This document shows, piece after piece, positions 40,648 through 50,648 of a stretch of DNA of 64,000 nt; the first letter of the stretch is position 1; each line of letters opens with the position of its first letter. The notes below the pieces were generated by a model. That model was given only the letters and a program-made list of their open reading frames with translations. It did not search any database and was not told where the DNA came from. The stretch spans positions 1-64,000 of the forward strand of contig CAYYNP010000007.1 of assembly GCA_964472545.1 (NCBI GenBank), written 5' to 3'. This stretch comes from CAYYNP01 sp964472545. Lineage in GTDB: Bacteria > Planctomycetota > Planctomycetia > Pirellulales > Thermoguttaceae. Position numbers and translations under genes: made by a program.

Positions 40648-43248
40648 TTACTTCGTCCCCCGTTCGTTCACGTCCGCCCCTTCCACGCCCGTCACGTTCT
40701 GCGGATCCACGTCCAAGTCCGGCCACACTAATTCGCCGCGCTCTTGTTCGGCGACGTCGTTATACGCCCCCAGCCGTGGCGAGTTCAGATCGAGCCAAAG
40801 GCAAACGCGGCGGTATTGCTCTTCGTTGATGCGGCCGCCGCGGTGGTCCTTCAGCAGCGCTTGGCCCATCTTCGAGTACGACGCGCCGAACAGCCCGGGG
40901 ATCGAGCGGGTGCCCATACCGGTGAGCTTCAAGTTGCAGTAGTTGTTCATGTGGGCCCCGGCGAAATAGAAGGCGTAGGGCTTCAGCGCAGCATAGTCCA
41001 TCTGTTGCGGGCCCTTGCCTTCTTTGCGGTGACACGGCAGGCAGGTGCCGTCGAAGATCGGCTTGACGGTACGGTAGAACGTCACCGGCTCTTGCGAGCC
41101 GGGCTCCTTGATCAACTCCGACGGCGGACGCTGCATTGCCAGCGGCCGGCCAGTGCTCGGCGGGGCCTGCCAGCGGTCTTCGTGGCAGCCGATGCACGTG
41201 AGTTGCTCGCCGCGATGGACGAACGTAGCCGAGCGCATCGACTGGATGGCCGTCATGTCCTCGTCGAGCGCCTGAAACTGTAACAGCTTGCCGACCGGTG
41301 CTTCGCAGTAAACGCTGCCGTCGGCCTCGACCGGCACGATCCCCAGCGACATCCGCGGGATGTTCTCCGGGCTGTAGCCCGTGTCGGGCACGTCGCGATA
41401 GGGCGTGGTCTTGGGAAAGAGTTGCACGATCCGCAGCCACTTCACGGGCCGATCCGGCGGCAGCGGCATGTCGGCCGTGTTGACGTTCATCACGCCGATC
41501 GTCGCCGGCCGATGCGGCAGCGTCGCCCGGCGGCCTTCGTACGCCGCCACGGGAATCGCCGGCGGGGTGACGCGTGGCCGCACGGGAATCGGCTCGACCG
41601 GCCGCATGGTCTCGCCGATATTCGGGCACATGTCGTGCGAGCAGAGAATCGTTTTGGTGCCGAATCGGTCCAACAGGATCAAGTCTTGCACGTAGTTGCA
41701 GAGATAGAAGTCCTCGCTCAGCGGCCATGCCGTGCCGTACTTCAACACGCGGTCGTCGGTCTCGATGCCCTCGCGGGTCTGGCTCTCGGGGAATCGTTGA
41801 TCGGCCGTGATCCGCGTCACCTGGTTCATGGTGCCACGGTCTCGGACGCGTGTGTCCAGCAGCGCCAACGGCCCGAACGAGGCCCCGTGATGCGGCACGC
41901 CGGTGAAGACGTATTTCGACGATCCCGGAACCGCACGAAAGTGCATCTCCGAACACGGCCCTCGCGGCCGGGTTCCTTCCTTACGCCCGGCGTACTCCGG
42001 CTGCACGCTGTACGGATGCGGATAGTTGCCGTGCGGCGCACGCGGGTCGCGGCCGTCGGGGTAGCAGTGCCAGAACTTCGACCCCAGGCCGTTCTCGCGG
42101 TCGATGTAATCCCAGCGGCTGTAGACCAGCATGCCGTGATGGTCGACGCTGGGGGCCCACTCGCTGGCCTCGAAGTAGCTCATCGGCGTGACGTGGCTGC
42201 CGTCGGGCTGCATCGAGTGCAGCACGAAGATGGCCGACTCCATGTAGAGCGTCGCGCGAAAGCAGCGGATGTAGCCGCCCCGCCGCTCGGAGACGAAGGC
42301 GATCCGGCCGTCGGGGAGGAAACACGGGTCGAAATCGTTCCAGGGGCCTTCGGTCAGTTGCGTCAGCCCTGTGCCGTCGACGTTCACTTTGAAGATGTGC
42401 CAGACGTTTTCCGGCGGCCAGCGGTGGATCGGCCCGACGGTGCCTTCTTCCCAGCCGGCCCGTTCGCGGCCGACCCGATTCTCGCTCCAGCAGAAGAGGA
42501 TCGTGCGGCCGTCGTACGACAGTTCGGGCGAATAGAAGGAGCCCTTGCCGGAGAGTTTCCAGCCCTTGTAGGAGCCTCGCTCGACGACCGAGTTCTCCAA
42601 GACGTCGACGATCTGGGGGTCGGTCTTGAAGTTGCGCACCATATAGAGGCCCCCGCCAACACGATTGCAGAAGGCAATGGGGCCGGAGACCTGATGTTGT
42701 CCGGTGGGGTCGTCGCCGTAGTAGTTGCCGCGCCCGGCGAAGAGGATCTCATCGAACGTAAGCAGGGGATTGGAAAGTGCGACCTCTCGGCGAATCGCGG
42801 CGACCTCGAAGTAGTCGTCCACGATCGTCTCGGGTGAAGCGGCGTCGGCCGCGGCACGGTGCGCCTCGATTTGTTTTGCGACGTCTGATAGCCGGAGCCT
42901 CCAATCGCCCAACGTCTGTACGACGTGCTTCCTCTCCAACCGGTCGATCAGCGCCCAAGTGCGCCGCAGTTCGACGTCGGCCGGAGTGCGGTCCGTCGGG
43001 AGGATGCAGAATTGCCGATCCAGGATGCGCTCGTTCTCGTACGGATCAACGCCGCGGCGAAAGAGCCCTCCGGCTTCCTCGATCTGTTTCTCGAGATCTT
43101 GGAACTCGCGTTGCCGGTGGCCGACAACGTAGTCGGGCACGTCCACCGGCACCGGAGGGTCCGCGGCTCGAACCGGACGGCAGAAGGCCAGCGCCGCCAG
43201 ACAACTGAGCCATGCCACCGGCGTCGCCTTGATGGTATGCAATTCCAT
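40648..43248 (-). CDS. Exported PD40-propeller protein with two c-type heme sites
   Basis: 866 residues. Signal peptide ends in RPVRA. From ~180 to 620 it has TolB/PD40-like propeller blades (GKGSFYSPELSYDGRTILFC, PDGRIAFVSERRGGYIRCF). Two heme c motifs follow: C685IGCH and C736LPCH. The order, propeller then C-terminal hemes, resembles the alpha subunit family of hydrazine synthase, which has many non-anammox relatives in planctomycetes; hydrazine chemistry is not implied. Likely an exported redox or sugar-related protein. ATG at 43248 is taken because it leaves a clean signal peptide; ATG at 43293 would overlap the upstream gene. It starts 13 bases after the upstream stop. Confidence 0.82.
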   Translation of the reverse strand: MELHTIKATPVAWLSCLAALAFCRPVRAADPPVPVDVPDYVVGHRQREFQDLEKQIEEAGGLFRRGVDPYENERILDRQFCILPTDRTPADVELRRTWALIDRLERKHVVQTLGDWRLRLSDVAKQIEAHRAAADAASPETIVDDYFEVAAIRREVALSNPLLTFDEILFAGRGNYYGDDPTGQHQVSGPIAFCNRVGGGLYMVRNFKTDPQIVDVLENSVVERGSYKGWKLSGKGSFYSPELSYDGRTILFCWSENRVGRERAGWEEGTVGPIHRWPPENVWHIFKVNVDGTGLTQLTEGPWNDFDPCFLPDGRIAFVSERRGGYIRCFRATLYMESAIFVLHSMQPDGSHVTPMSYFEASEWAPSVDHHGMLVYSRWDYIDRENGLGSKFWHCYPDGRDPRAPHGNYPHPYSVQPEYAGRKEGTRPRGPCSEMHFRAVPGSSKYVFTGVPHHGASFGPLALLDTRVRDRGTMNQVTRITADQRFPESQTREGIETDDRVLKYGTAWPLSEDFYLCNYVQDLILLDRFGTKTILCSHDMCPNIGETMRPVEPIPVRPRVTPPAIPVAAYEGRRATLPHRPATIGVMNVNTADMPLPPDRPVKWLRIVQLFPKTTPYRDVPDTGYSPENIPRMSLGIVPVEADGSVYCEAPVGKLLQFQALDEDMTAIQSMRSATFVHRGEQLTCIGCHEDRWQAPPSTGRPLAMQRPPSELIKEPGSQEPVTFYRTVKPIFDGTCLPCHRKEGKGPQQMDYAALKPYAFYFAGAHMNNYCNLKLTGMGTRSIPGLFGASYSKMGQALLKDHRGGRINEEQYRRVCLWLDLNSPRLGAYNDVAEQERGELVWPDLDVDPQNVTGVEGADVNERGTK

Positions 43249-43261
43249 TCTCCTCGGCCCG

Positions 43262-46200
43262 TCATTGCCTGCTCGCCGCTGCAAGACAGGCATCCAACAG
43301 GACTCTTCTCGTATGAACTTCGGGGTATTCGTCGGCCACCTTACGCAACACGCCCAGATCGCTTCTGTTGCACAACCTCACCAGGGCCTTTGCCGCCGCA
43401 TGCCGAACCTCCAGGGCATTGTCGAAATCGCTGACCGTCTCGAGCAGATCGCTGACGGCATCATGATCGCCGATTTGCCCCAGGGCAAACGCCGCGGCCG
43501 CTCGATAATGAGGCGTGGTGGCTAGGAACGTCAGCGGGTTGCAGGCACTATCGAAACCATCCACGGCTTCCGGCGGGTCCCCGAGAGCGCTCGAGAATAA
43601 GTCGTATCGATCAACGTCCTCGAGTCGCCCCAGCGTCTCCAGCGAGTGGTAACAGATCCACGCGCAGGCGCCGGTCTCAAGGCCGCGGACGTCCTTCCTG
43701 ATTTCGAGATAGCGATTGCGGTACTCCTCGAATGCCGCCTGGAAGCGGGGCGCATCCTGCGGGCGAATTCCCAGCACGGACAGTATATAGGCAACACGCT
43801 GAGGCACCGTAAAGGAGACGTTGGCCCCGCTCATTTGCGCATAACGCTGGCTGGTGACTTGGGCAACCAGCCCTCGCTTGAAGTCTTCATCAAGCGGCCC
43901 GTCTCCGACGTCGATCATGGCAAAACAGGTGTCGATGACGGTATCCAGGCAGCCGGAGCGTTGCACTACGCGAGCCAGCATGGTTTCATACGTATCGGCT
44001 TCCTGCAGCAAAGGCTGGTCGTAGTTCAGATGGAGAGACACGACAAAAGCCCATACGACCGGCTCCGGCAACTTGGCGCCCATCGCATCGAAGGCCTCCA
44101 GGAACCGATAATGCACGCTCGAGCAACCGAGGTAATCTCCCCAACCGCCGCCCTGATCGCCCAGGGCAAGATTGTATCGTTCGATGGGAAGGAGGTCGTT
44201 GCTTCGTTGGATCAGCGCCCTTTCCGCCGCCGTGCCGCCGATCCATCCTAGAGATTCCGTGGCCGCCTCGGCGAGCTTGGCCGATCGTTCGCCCTTGGGG
44301 AGTTGGATATGCGCCTTCAGAATCTCGTCCAGCAATTGGGCGGCATCGGTATCGCCCAAGTGGCCGAGGCTCAACATCGCATCGACCAGCGATCGCGTGC
44401 ACGTGGCGTCGTTCATATCCAGACTGCGCCGGGCGTAATCTCGCAGGGCCTTTCGCGCCGCAGTGCCACCGATATGGCCGAGTGTCTGTACGGCCATGAT
44501 TACCAACTGCGGAGCCTCGCTGTCGAGTCGTTCGATCTGCTGTTGCTCGATCCGTGCCCAGTCGTTATCGGCCAGCCATTGCTTCCAGCGATCGGCAGAC
44601 TGCTGGAAATCGCTGTTTGCGACGCCTTGGAGTCCCTCGTCGTGCCCGGTCAGGTGAGAGATCGCCATGTTGGCGGCCAGGGCAACTTGCGCATCGGGAT
44701 CGAGTATTCCTTTGAGCAACGCGCCCACCGATTGGCGATCACCGCAAGCGGCAAGCGCCATCGCCGCGTTCATTCGCACCGACGCTTGCGAGTCCTCGAC
44801 GGCCTCAGCCAAAGCCGCGGCGGCGGCCCGATTGCGGAGGGTCGCCAGGTGTTGGGCGGCAGAGGCTCTCTCGACGGCCGTCCCCTCACGCAGCAGTTCG
44901 ATTAGCGTTTTCGTGGTTGTATCGCGTCCGGGCGCCAAAGGCGGCGCATGTTTGTCCGCAAGCGGTCGAGGATAGGGGTAGAAATTGATGGACTTGGTCT
45001 CGCGGATACGATCCATCTGGTTGCCTAAGACGCCGGCGCCGATGCCATAGGTTACGCTATTGGCCTTGTAGCGAAACGGGCGCCCCTCGCCGGTCAGCCG
45101 CGGCACGGGCGCATTGAAGGCCAGGCCGCGATTACCTTTCGGCGACCGATCTCGCTGGCTGTGGCAGCCGCCGCAGGACCTGGTTTCCCCGGGCCGCACG
45201 TAGATCCAGGTGAATTCATTGATCACCGCCCGGCCTTCTGCGTCGATCGCCTGAAACGCCAAGGCGCGATCGGCCGGCACCTCGACGTAGAACGAGCCGT
45301 CCGGACACAGCGGAACAACGCCCAATTCAGCCGCTTCGGTGCCGATATGGTTCACACCGCCGTGGTACGGCGTGGCGGTCAGCATGCGCGCGGTCAAGGG
45401 GCGGCCCTCGAACACGCGCAGCGCCTTGATGCGATCGAGATCCGCGTGGATCTGCTTGGTGTTGAAGACGTTCTGACAATAGAAGCGGCCCGTCCGGCGG
45501 CCCGTGTCCCGCGGCTGTGCGCGGGGCTCGCGGCCGACCGGCTTCTTCCGCGGCGCCACACACAGCGGTGCTTGGACGTCCTCCCGTCTCGACATGAAGA
45601 ACGTTGTAACGGCCCCCGAGCCGAGATCCACGATCCCCAGCGACTTACGGTCCAACGTCGAACAGAGCAGGCGGCCGTCCGGCAGCGCGGAGACGTCGTG
45701 CAGCGGTTTGCTCGTGGCGACGGGAGAACCGTCGCTCGACGAAGCTCCCGTGCTGGAGACGACGATCCCAATTCCGTGCTGCTTGAAGGGATGGTCCGGA
45801 GCCATCGGGCTGTCGGTGACCCCGCAAAGCGCCGCGATGCGGCCGTCCGGCAGCGGCGTGGGATTGCCGAACGCATGGCCGGTTCGCTTGTGCTTGAGTT
45901 GATTCGGAGCCAAGAGCCCGATCGCCTTGGGGTAGATATCGTGCATCGTATAGCGATTGTAGCCACTGCCGCCGCGGTCCTGGCCCAGCAGCATGAACTG
46001 CCCTCGGCCACGGCAGTCGACGTGAAAGATCTGGGTGGCGATCTTGGCGTTCATGAAGAAATTGTCCTGGCGGACAAACACGATATCGCCACGGGCGGTG
46101 ACCTTCGGCTCCCGGTCGTTGACCACGTGGAACGTCAGCGGGCGGATGTTCCGGCCGTCGTCGGTCATCGTGAAGAGCGTCGAGACCCGATGGGCGTGGT

Positions 46201-47266
46201 ATTCCTCGCGGCTGCCGAAGCGCGTCGAACAGAAGACGATTCTCCCATCGGGAAGAACGTCCGGGTCGCAGTCCTGGAACGTCCCCGTTGTGAGTTGCTC
46301 GGGTTTGCCGCCGGACGTGGAGATGCTGTAGACGTGGAAGAACGGATCGTGCTCGGGCGCCATGCAGAAATAGAGCGTCCTTGCATCGTAAGAAACGCTC
46401 ATCGCACACCCGATCCACCCCTGGCCGGCATCGACGAGCACTTCCGGCTCGAGGTCCTCACTGGCCGGGTCGAGGACCATCAACCGGTTGCCCGCATTGG
46501 CGGGCCCCGGCGTGTCTTTCTCGATGTAGCAGCGGTGAGTGTGATTCTCGACTCGATCGTAGCTGCCTCCGCCTATCATCGGTGTCTGCCAGTCCAGGTG
46601 ATTCCAGGGCCGAGTGCCCTCAAGAAAAACCACCTTGCCCGGCAGCGTGGCCGCCACGGCGGCCAGATTGGCGCGCTGCTCTTTCGCCGAGGCAATCTTC
46701 ACTTCGAGTTCTTTTCCACTCAGGGGAAACCAGTCGAGTTGCTCTTCGGAGGGCTTTCTCGAATAGACCGCGATTTCGGCGGAGCCGGCGTTTAGGGCCC
46801 CGTGAGTGTTGAGGAACTTCAGGCGGATCTTCCGCACCGTTCGCGGGTCGATGCTGATCCGCTGCGGCCAACGGACCATCTTCAGCGACCCCTTGACGGC
46901 CGGCTGCGGGTCGTCGTCGAGGTACAACTCGTAGTCCTTGAAGGATTCTGAGACCAGGCTCCCGGTGCGGCCCCAACACACAACCTCGGCCACTTTCACG
47001 GGCTGGCACCACGTGAGCACGAATTCCGCTTTGTTGCCCGACTTGGCCCCGTGACAGGCCCAAGCCTGCGATGCGTCGCTCCCGGACCCGACCGGTGTGA
47101 CCTTCTTGTCAATCGCATACTTGGCGGCCCAGGAATCGCTGTATTCGGAGCTGGCCCACGCCGTTGCCCTGGGGGCTACGTTTTCGGGTTCATCCGCCGC
47201 CGCATGGTGAGACGAGAGCCACGCAATCGTCAGCAGGATAGGGCAGGAGCGAAATGCGTTCTTCAT
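43262..47266 (-). CDS. Exported F5/8-PD40-heme-HEAT protein
   Basis: 1,334 residues. A signal peptide (LLTIAWLSSHHAAA) precedes a discoidin-like (F5/8 type C) segment at ~30-175. PD40-like propeller blades follow (DPDVLPDGRIVFCSTRFGS near 360; MVLDPASEDLEPEVLVD). The single CxxCH is C698GGCH. The last ~500 residues are HEAT repeats (RAAAAALAEAVEDSQASVRM, QSVGALLKGILDPDAQVALA). It shares the PD40-plus-heme plan of the next gene but adds a carbohydrate-binding-like front and a HEAT tail. Likely exported and part of the same system; activity unknown. It begins 31 bases after the methyltransferase/propeller gene. Confidence 0.82.
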   Translation of the reverse strand: MKNAFRSCPILLTIAWLSSHHAAADEPENVAPRATAWASSEYSDSWAAKYAIDKKVTPVGSGSDASQAWACHGAKSGNKAEFVLTWCQPVKVAEVVCWGRTGSLVSESFKDYELYLDDDPQPAVKGSLKMVRWPQRISIDPRTVRKIRLKFLNTHGALNAGSAEIAVYSRKPSEEQLDWFPLSGKELEVKIASAKEQRANLAAVAATLPGKVVFLEGTRPWNHLDWQTPMIGGGSYDRVENHTHRCYIEKDTPGPANAGNRLMVLDPASEDLEPEVLVDAGQGWIGCAMSVSYDARTLYFCMAPEHDPFFHVYSISTSGGKPEQLTTGTFQDCDPDVLPDGRIVFCSTRFGSREEYHAHRVSTLFTMTDDGRNIRPLTFHVVNDREPKVTARGDIVFVRQDNFFMNAKIATQIFHVDCRGRGQFMLLGQDRGGSGYNRYTMHDIYPKAIGLLAPNQLKHKRTGHAFGNPTPLPDGRIAALCGVTDSPMAPDHPFKQHGIGIVVSSTGASSSDGSPVATSKPLHDVSALPDGRLLCSTLDRKSLGIVDLGSGAVTTFFMSRREDVQAPLCVAPRKKPVGREPRAQPRDTGRRTGRFYCQNVFNTKQIHADLDRIKALRVFEGRPLTARMLTATPYHGGVNHIGTEAAELGVVPLCPDGSFYVEVPADRALAFQAIDAEGRAVINEFTWIYVRPGETRSCGGCHSQRDRSPKGNRGLAFNAPVPRLTGEGRPFRYKANSVTYGIGAGVLGNQMDRIRETKSINFYPYPRPLADKHAPPLAPGRDTTTKTLIELLREGTAVERASAAQHLATLRNRAAAAALAEAVEDSQASVRMNAAMALAACGDRQSVGALLKGILDPDAQVALAANMAISHLTGHDEGLQGVANSDFQQSADRWKQWLADNDWARIEQQQIERLDSEAPQLVIMAVQTLGHIGGTAARKALRDYARRSLDMNDATCTRSLVDAMLSLGHLGDTDAAQLLDEILKAHIQLPKGERSAKLAEAATESLGWIGGTAAERALIQRSNDLLPIERYNLALGDQGGGWGDYLGCSSVHYRFLEAFDAMGAKLPEPVVWAFVVSLHLNYDQPLLQEADTYETMLARVVQRSGCLDTVIDTCFAMIDVGDGPLDEDFKRGLVAQVTSQRYAQMSGANVSFTVPQRVAYILSVLGIRPQDAPRFQAAFEEYRNRYLEIRKDVRGLETGACAWICYHSLETLGRLEDVDRYDLFSSALGDPPEAVDGFDSACNPLTFLATTPHYRAAAAFALGQIGDHDAVSDLLETVSDFDNALEVRHAAAKALVRLCNRSDLGVLRKVADEYPEVHTRRVLLDACLAAASRQ

Positions 47267-47297
47267 GTGTGTCTTGTCTTGCAGTTACCTGGGGTCG

Positions 47298-50200
47298 TCA
47301 TCGGCCCTCGAAGCAGATCAGCTTGCCGTCTCGAGCCGAGATGTACAGCCGCCCGCCGGCGGCCGCCATGCCGTCGAAGACCGGCGGGTCTTCGAGCGGG
47401 TACTTGCCCAACCGGTGGCCGTCGGTCGTCGACACGGCCCATAACTCGGCACCCGCGCGGCCCTCCAGTGCGGCCAACGTGTCTTGCGGGTCGATCACGT
47501 CGGGCGGCCCGGCGAAGAACAACGTTTCGCCGGCCAGCACCATCGCCCGGGCACGGACCGGAACTTGAACGCTCCACTTCGGCGGCGTGCTGCGCGACAT
47601 CGTGCCGCGTTCGCGGCGGGCGTTTGCCTCGTCTAACGCGGGCTCGTTGTCGATCTCGTCGGCAAACAGTTCGTAGCCCTCGTCGCCGGGGTTGAAGTAC
47701 GGGCTGCGGCCGAACTTGCGATTGAAGACGTGCAGCCCGTAGACGGTCTCGTCGTCGAACGCGAGGATCTGCCCGGCCTTCGGCGCGTTGACCGCCACGT
47801 ACAACCCCGGCCAGCGCTCGGCCAGCATCCAATACGTCCGGTCGAATCCCGAGTCATTGAGGAACCCACCCGTGGCCAACAGGTGTCGGTCCATCTTTCT
47901 CGCGCCGTGCTTGGCGATAGTGGGCGTGGGGAGTGGCCTCAGGCTAAGGTCGAAGGCGTTCTGCATGAGAAAGACCGACCTTCCGTCGCATACCAACAGG
48001 TCGTTCTTGGCCCCGTCCATCTCGTGGGCACGATTGTTCGGCTGCGTCGGGTCCGGATGCGGCCCGTCGAGATGCCGGCGGTGTCGTATCGCGCCGGTGG
48101 CCACGTCCAGACCGTAGAGATAGATCCCGCCGTCGAGAAACGACGAGCGGCCGGCAGCGAAGTAGACGACGTCGCCTTCGACCAATACGCTGCCATGCAC
48201 CGGGTGGGTCGATTCCAAACGGCCGTACGAGACAATCAACTTCTGCGAGGGGGCCGCGTGGAAGCGCCAAACGAGTTCTCCGTCGGACGCCCGCAAACAA
48301 ATGACCGAGCCGTCAGTGCAACCGAACAACACGCGTCCTTGGTGGATCGTCGGCGGCGAGTCGACCGGACCGCCGGCGGTGTAAGTCCAAAGCGGCTTGC
48401 CGTCGGCGGCGGAGAGACAATGTACGCTGTGCGTATCGACTTCCGCCACGTACAACCGCCCGCCGGCGATCGCCGGCGGTGTGAGCTTGCCGCGCAACTG
48501 CGTCTGCCAGGATCGCGCGAGGTCGGTCGACACGGCCGATGCAGCACGGCCGCTGCGGGCATTGTCGCGGCGATACGTGGGCCAATCGGCCGAGTTCGCT
48601 TCGCTCGCCTCAGACGCGCTCCCGTATGCCGGTCCCTTGAGTAGAAACGGCCCGCGAGGCTCACCGGGCAAACCGCCGTCGCCGCCGGCCAGCGCGTTGA
48701 ATCCGGTCAGCTTCACGCCCGGGTAGCAGAAACACGGATGCGGCGGCGCGTAGAGCAGTCCGTTGGCGGGCATGACGCCGTAGCGGCACGTGCCGCGAAA
48801 CCAGTCGTGGCGCGAGTGTCCGTTGCCGGAGAGATCGAGGAACTCGACGCCGCGCTTCGACGACAACAAATAACCACACGTCGCCTTCGCGCGATGGCAC
48901 CGCACGTGATGCCCGGCGGTGAACAGGGCCTCGGCTTCGATACGACGGCTTTCTTCTCCGGTTTGCAGATCGAGTCCCACGGTAGTCAGCGTGCCGATCC
49001 ACGCCAGGCCGTCGACGGCAAACACGTCGGGCATGCCGCGGAAGCTGTTGCCAACCGGCTTGCTCCAGAGCGGTTTGCCGTCGGCCGCCGCGAAGGCGTG
49101 CACCGCCCGCGACGCCGTGCAGAGTACGACACCGCCGTGCATCACAAGCGTGCCCGCAATCGCCGAACGCTGTGACGGCCCGGGCAATGGTGCCTTCCAA
49201 AGTTCCCTTCCGCTGGGCAGATCCAACGCGACGAGTTCCCCCGCGGCCACGAAGCAGACGCGGCGTTCGTCGACGGCCAGCGTCAAATCGGCAACGCGGC
49301 CCGCCTGGCGTTTCCAGACGATGCGCCCGGTATCGACGTCGATCACGGCGATCGAATCGCCGTGCTGTTTGTCGCGTCTACGCAAGATTAACAGGCCGTC
49401 GCTGAAGAGCATCTCCTCAGCGTGCCCGGCCTCGGTAAACTCACGCAGCGTCTTTCCCGTCGTAGCGTCGAGTTCCGACACACACGCCCGGAAGCCGAGC
49501 GTCACATAGACTTTGTTGCCCACGGCCACCAACCGCCGCGGCAGCGTCAGCGGCGCCGACCAGAGTTGGTCGCCGACGCCGAACTGCCAGCGGCTGTCGT
49601 CCCACGCCGAACTCCCCCAGCCGGGCATCGCCCGCTTCCAGAGTACGATGCCGTTGAAGGCGTCGCGGGCGATCAGCGAACAATCGTCGGGAAGACGGCG
49701 GGCCGGAAGCGGCGTTTCATGGATACCGATCGGGCCTTCGTCGAGCGTGTGAAAGAGCCGCCCGCCACAGGAGACCAGGGCCGTAACGCTCATATCCGTC
49801 TCGTGGCTGCGGCTATAGCGCGGTCCGGCGTCCCACTGCAGGCGTCGCGGCGGGGTCACGCGGCGGTCGGCCGACACGGCGTTGCCGCCGGCGCCGTAGA
49901 GGAAATGCGTCCAGTCGTCGATCTCCTGCGGCCACGGCTTATCGGCCCGCTGCCATCGGCCGTCTGCTCGAACGTACGCCACGCCGCCGGGACGCAACAC
50001 GCGCATCATCTCGGCGCCGGACACCTTCCCGCGATCGGTTGCGACAAGAAGATTGACGAGGTTGTCGGCGTACGGCAAGTGCTCGCCGTCGAACTGCCCG
50101 ATCGAAGTCTTGCTGTAAAGCCCAAGCGATCGGATGCGGGCGCGCGCACGTTCGACGTTTTCGGCATTGGCATCGATTCCGTGGACCAGGGCATCGCCGC

Positions 50201-50423
50201 CGGAGGACAACGCGGCGCTGAACTCGCCGTCGCCGCATCCGAGGTGCACGATCAGACCGCCTTGGAACTGCGAAGCGGTCAGGATCCCCAGGGCGGCGTC
50301 AGCGTCGGCAGGCGGCGCGCTCGGTTCCGCACCGGCAGCCACGTCGACGACGAGCCCGACGACGGAAAACGAAGAAAGCACAACGGCACGCAAGAAGGCG
50401 CCAAACGGCGTTGCAGCAAACAT
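47298..50423 (-). CDS. Exported methyltransferase-fold / PQQ-type propeller fusion
   Basis: 1,041 residues. Residues 1-31 form a signal peptide or anchor. Residues 45-160 carry class I SAM-methyltransferase motifs: VHLGCGDGEF (59-68), IDANAENVERAR with Asp84, and LRPGGVAYV. The rest (about 190-1,040) is an eight-bladed-style PQQ propeller: repeated ALDLPSGRELWKAPL and CLSAADGKPLWTYTAGG blades. The methyltransferase segment lacks the later substrate regions. SAM is not expected in the periplasm, so if exported the fold may be inactive or serve binding. GGGAG lies 7 bases before the ATG. It heads a three-gene run with the two PD40/heme genes. Confidence 0.82.
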   Translation of the reverse strand: MFAATPFGAFLRAVVLSSFSVVGLVVDVAAGAEPSAPPADADAALGILTASQFQGGLIVHLGCGDGEFSAALSSGGDALVHGIDANAENVERARARIRSLGLYSKTSIGQFDGEHLPYADNLVNLLVATDRGKVSGAEMMRVLRPGGVAYVRADGRWQRADKPWPQEIDDWTHFLYGAGGNAVSADRRVTPPRRLQWDAGPRYSRSHETDMSVTALVSCGGRLFHTLDEGPIGIHETPLPARRLPDDCSLIARDAFNGIVLWKRAMPGWGSSAWDDSRWQFGVGDQLWSAPLTLPRRLVAVGNKVYVTLGFRACVSELDATTGKTLREFTEAGHAEEMLFSDGLLILRRRDKQHGDSIAVIDVDTGRIVWKRQAGRVADLTLAVDERRVCFVAAGELVALDLPSGRELWKAPLPGPSQRSAIAGTLVMHGGVVLCTASRAVHAFAAADGKPLWSKPVGNSFRGMPDVFAVDGLAWIGTLTTVGLDLQTGEESRRIEAEALFTAGHHVRCHRAKATCGYLLSSKRGVEFLDLSGNGHSRHDWFRGTCRYGVMPANGLLYAPPHPCFCYPGVKLTGFNALAGGDGGLPGEPRGPFLLKGPAYGSASEASEANSADWPTYRRDNARSGRAASAVSTDLARSWQTQLRGKLTPPAIAGGRLYVAEVDTHSVHCLSAADGKPLWTYTAGGPVDSPPTIHQGRVLFGCTDGSVICLRASDGELVWRFHAAPSQKLIVSYGRLESTHPVHGSVLVEGDVVYFAAGRSSFLDGGIYLYGLDVATGAIRHRRHLDGPHPDPTQPNNRAHEMDGAKNDLLVCDGRSVFLMQNAFDLSLRPLPTPTIAKHGARKMDRHLLATGGFLNDSGFDRTYWMLAERWPGLYVAVNAPKAGQILAFDDETVYGLHVFNRKFGRSPYFNPGDEGYELFADEIDNEPALDEANARRERGTMSRSTPPKWSVQVPVRARAMVLAGETLFFAGPPDVIDPQDTLAALEGRAGAELWAVSTTDGHRLGKYPLEDPPVFDGMAAAGGRLYISARDGKLICFEGR

Positions 50424-50509
50424 CGCAAGACTCCCGGGCTGCGGCGACGGCCCTCTGGCCGCGACACTCGACGGGACCCGGGACCGGCGTGGTTGGTGAC
50501 CACGTTTCT

Positions 50510-50537
50510 ATTATGGCGAGTCTCGGAGGTTTCGCAA
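50510..50537 (-). promoter_or_regulatory. Candidate promoter of the propeller operon
   Basis: On the minus strand TTGCGA, 16 bases, CATAAT. It lies 87 bases before the methyltransferase/propeller ATG. Seen by eye only. Confidence 0.4.
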
Positions 50538-50648
50538 CTGCGCGGCACCAACTCCGTTTGCACGTGCAAAAAGACGAGGCCGGCTGCGCGCCGCGACGGC
50601 TGCCGAGCCCGCGAAATGTCGTCGCGGGCTCGGCCCCGTTCACGCAAA

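Noticed and set aside
45161..46795. A 544-codon plus-strand open frame
   Set aside because: It is antisense to the F5/8-PD40-HEAT gene, whose domains are clear on the other strand.
40648..47266. Hydrazine synthase or anammox metabolism
   Set aside because: PD40-plus-heme proteins are widespread in non-anammox planctomycetes, and no other anammox gene is present in the window.
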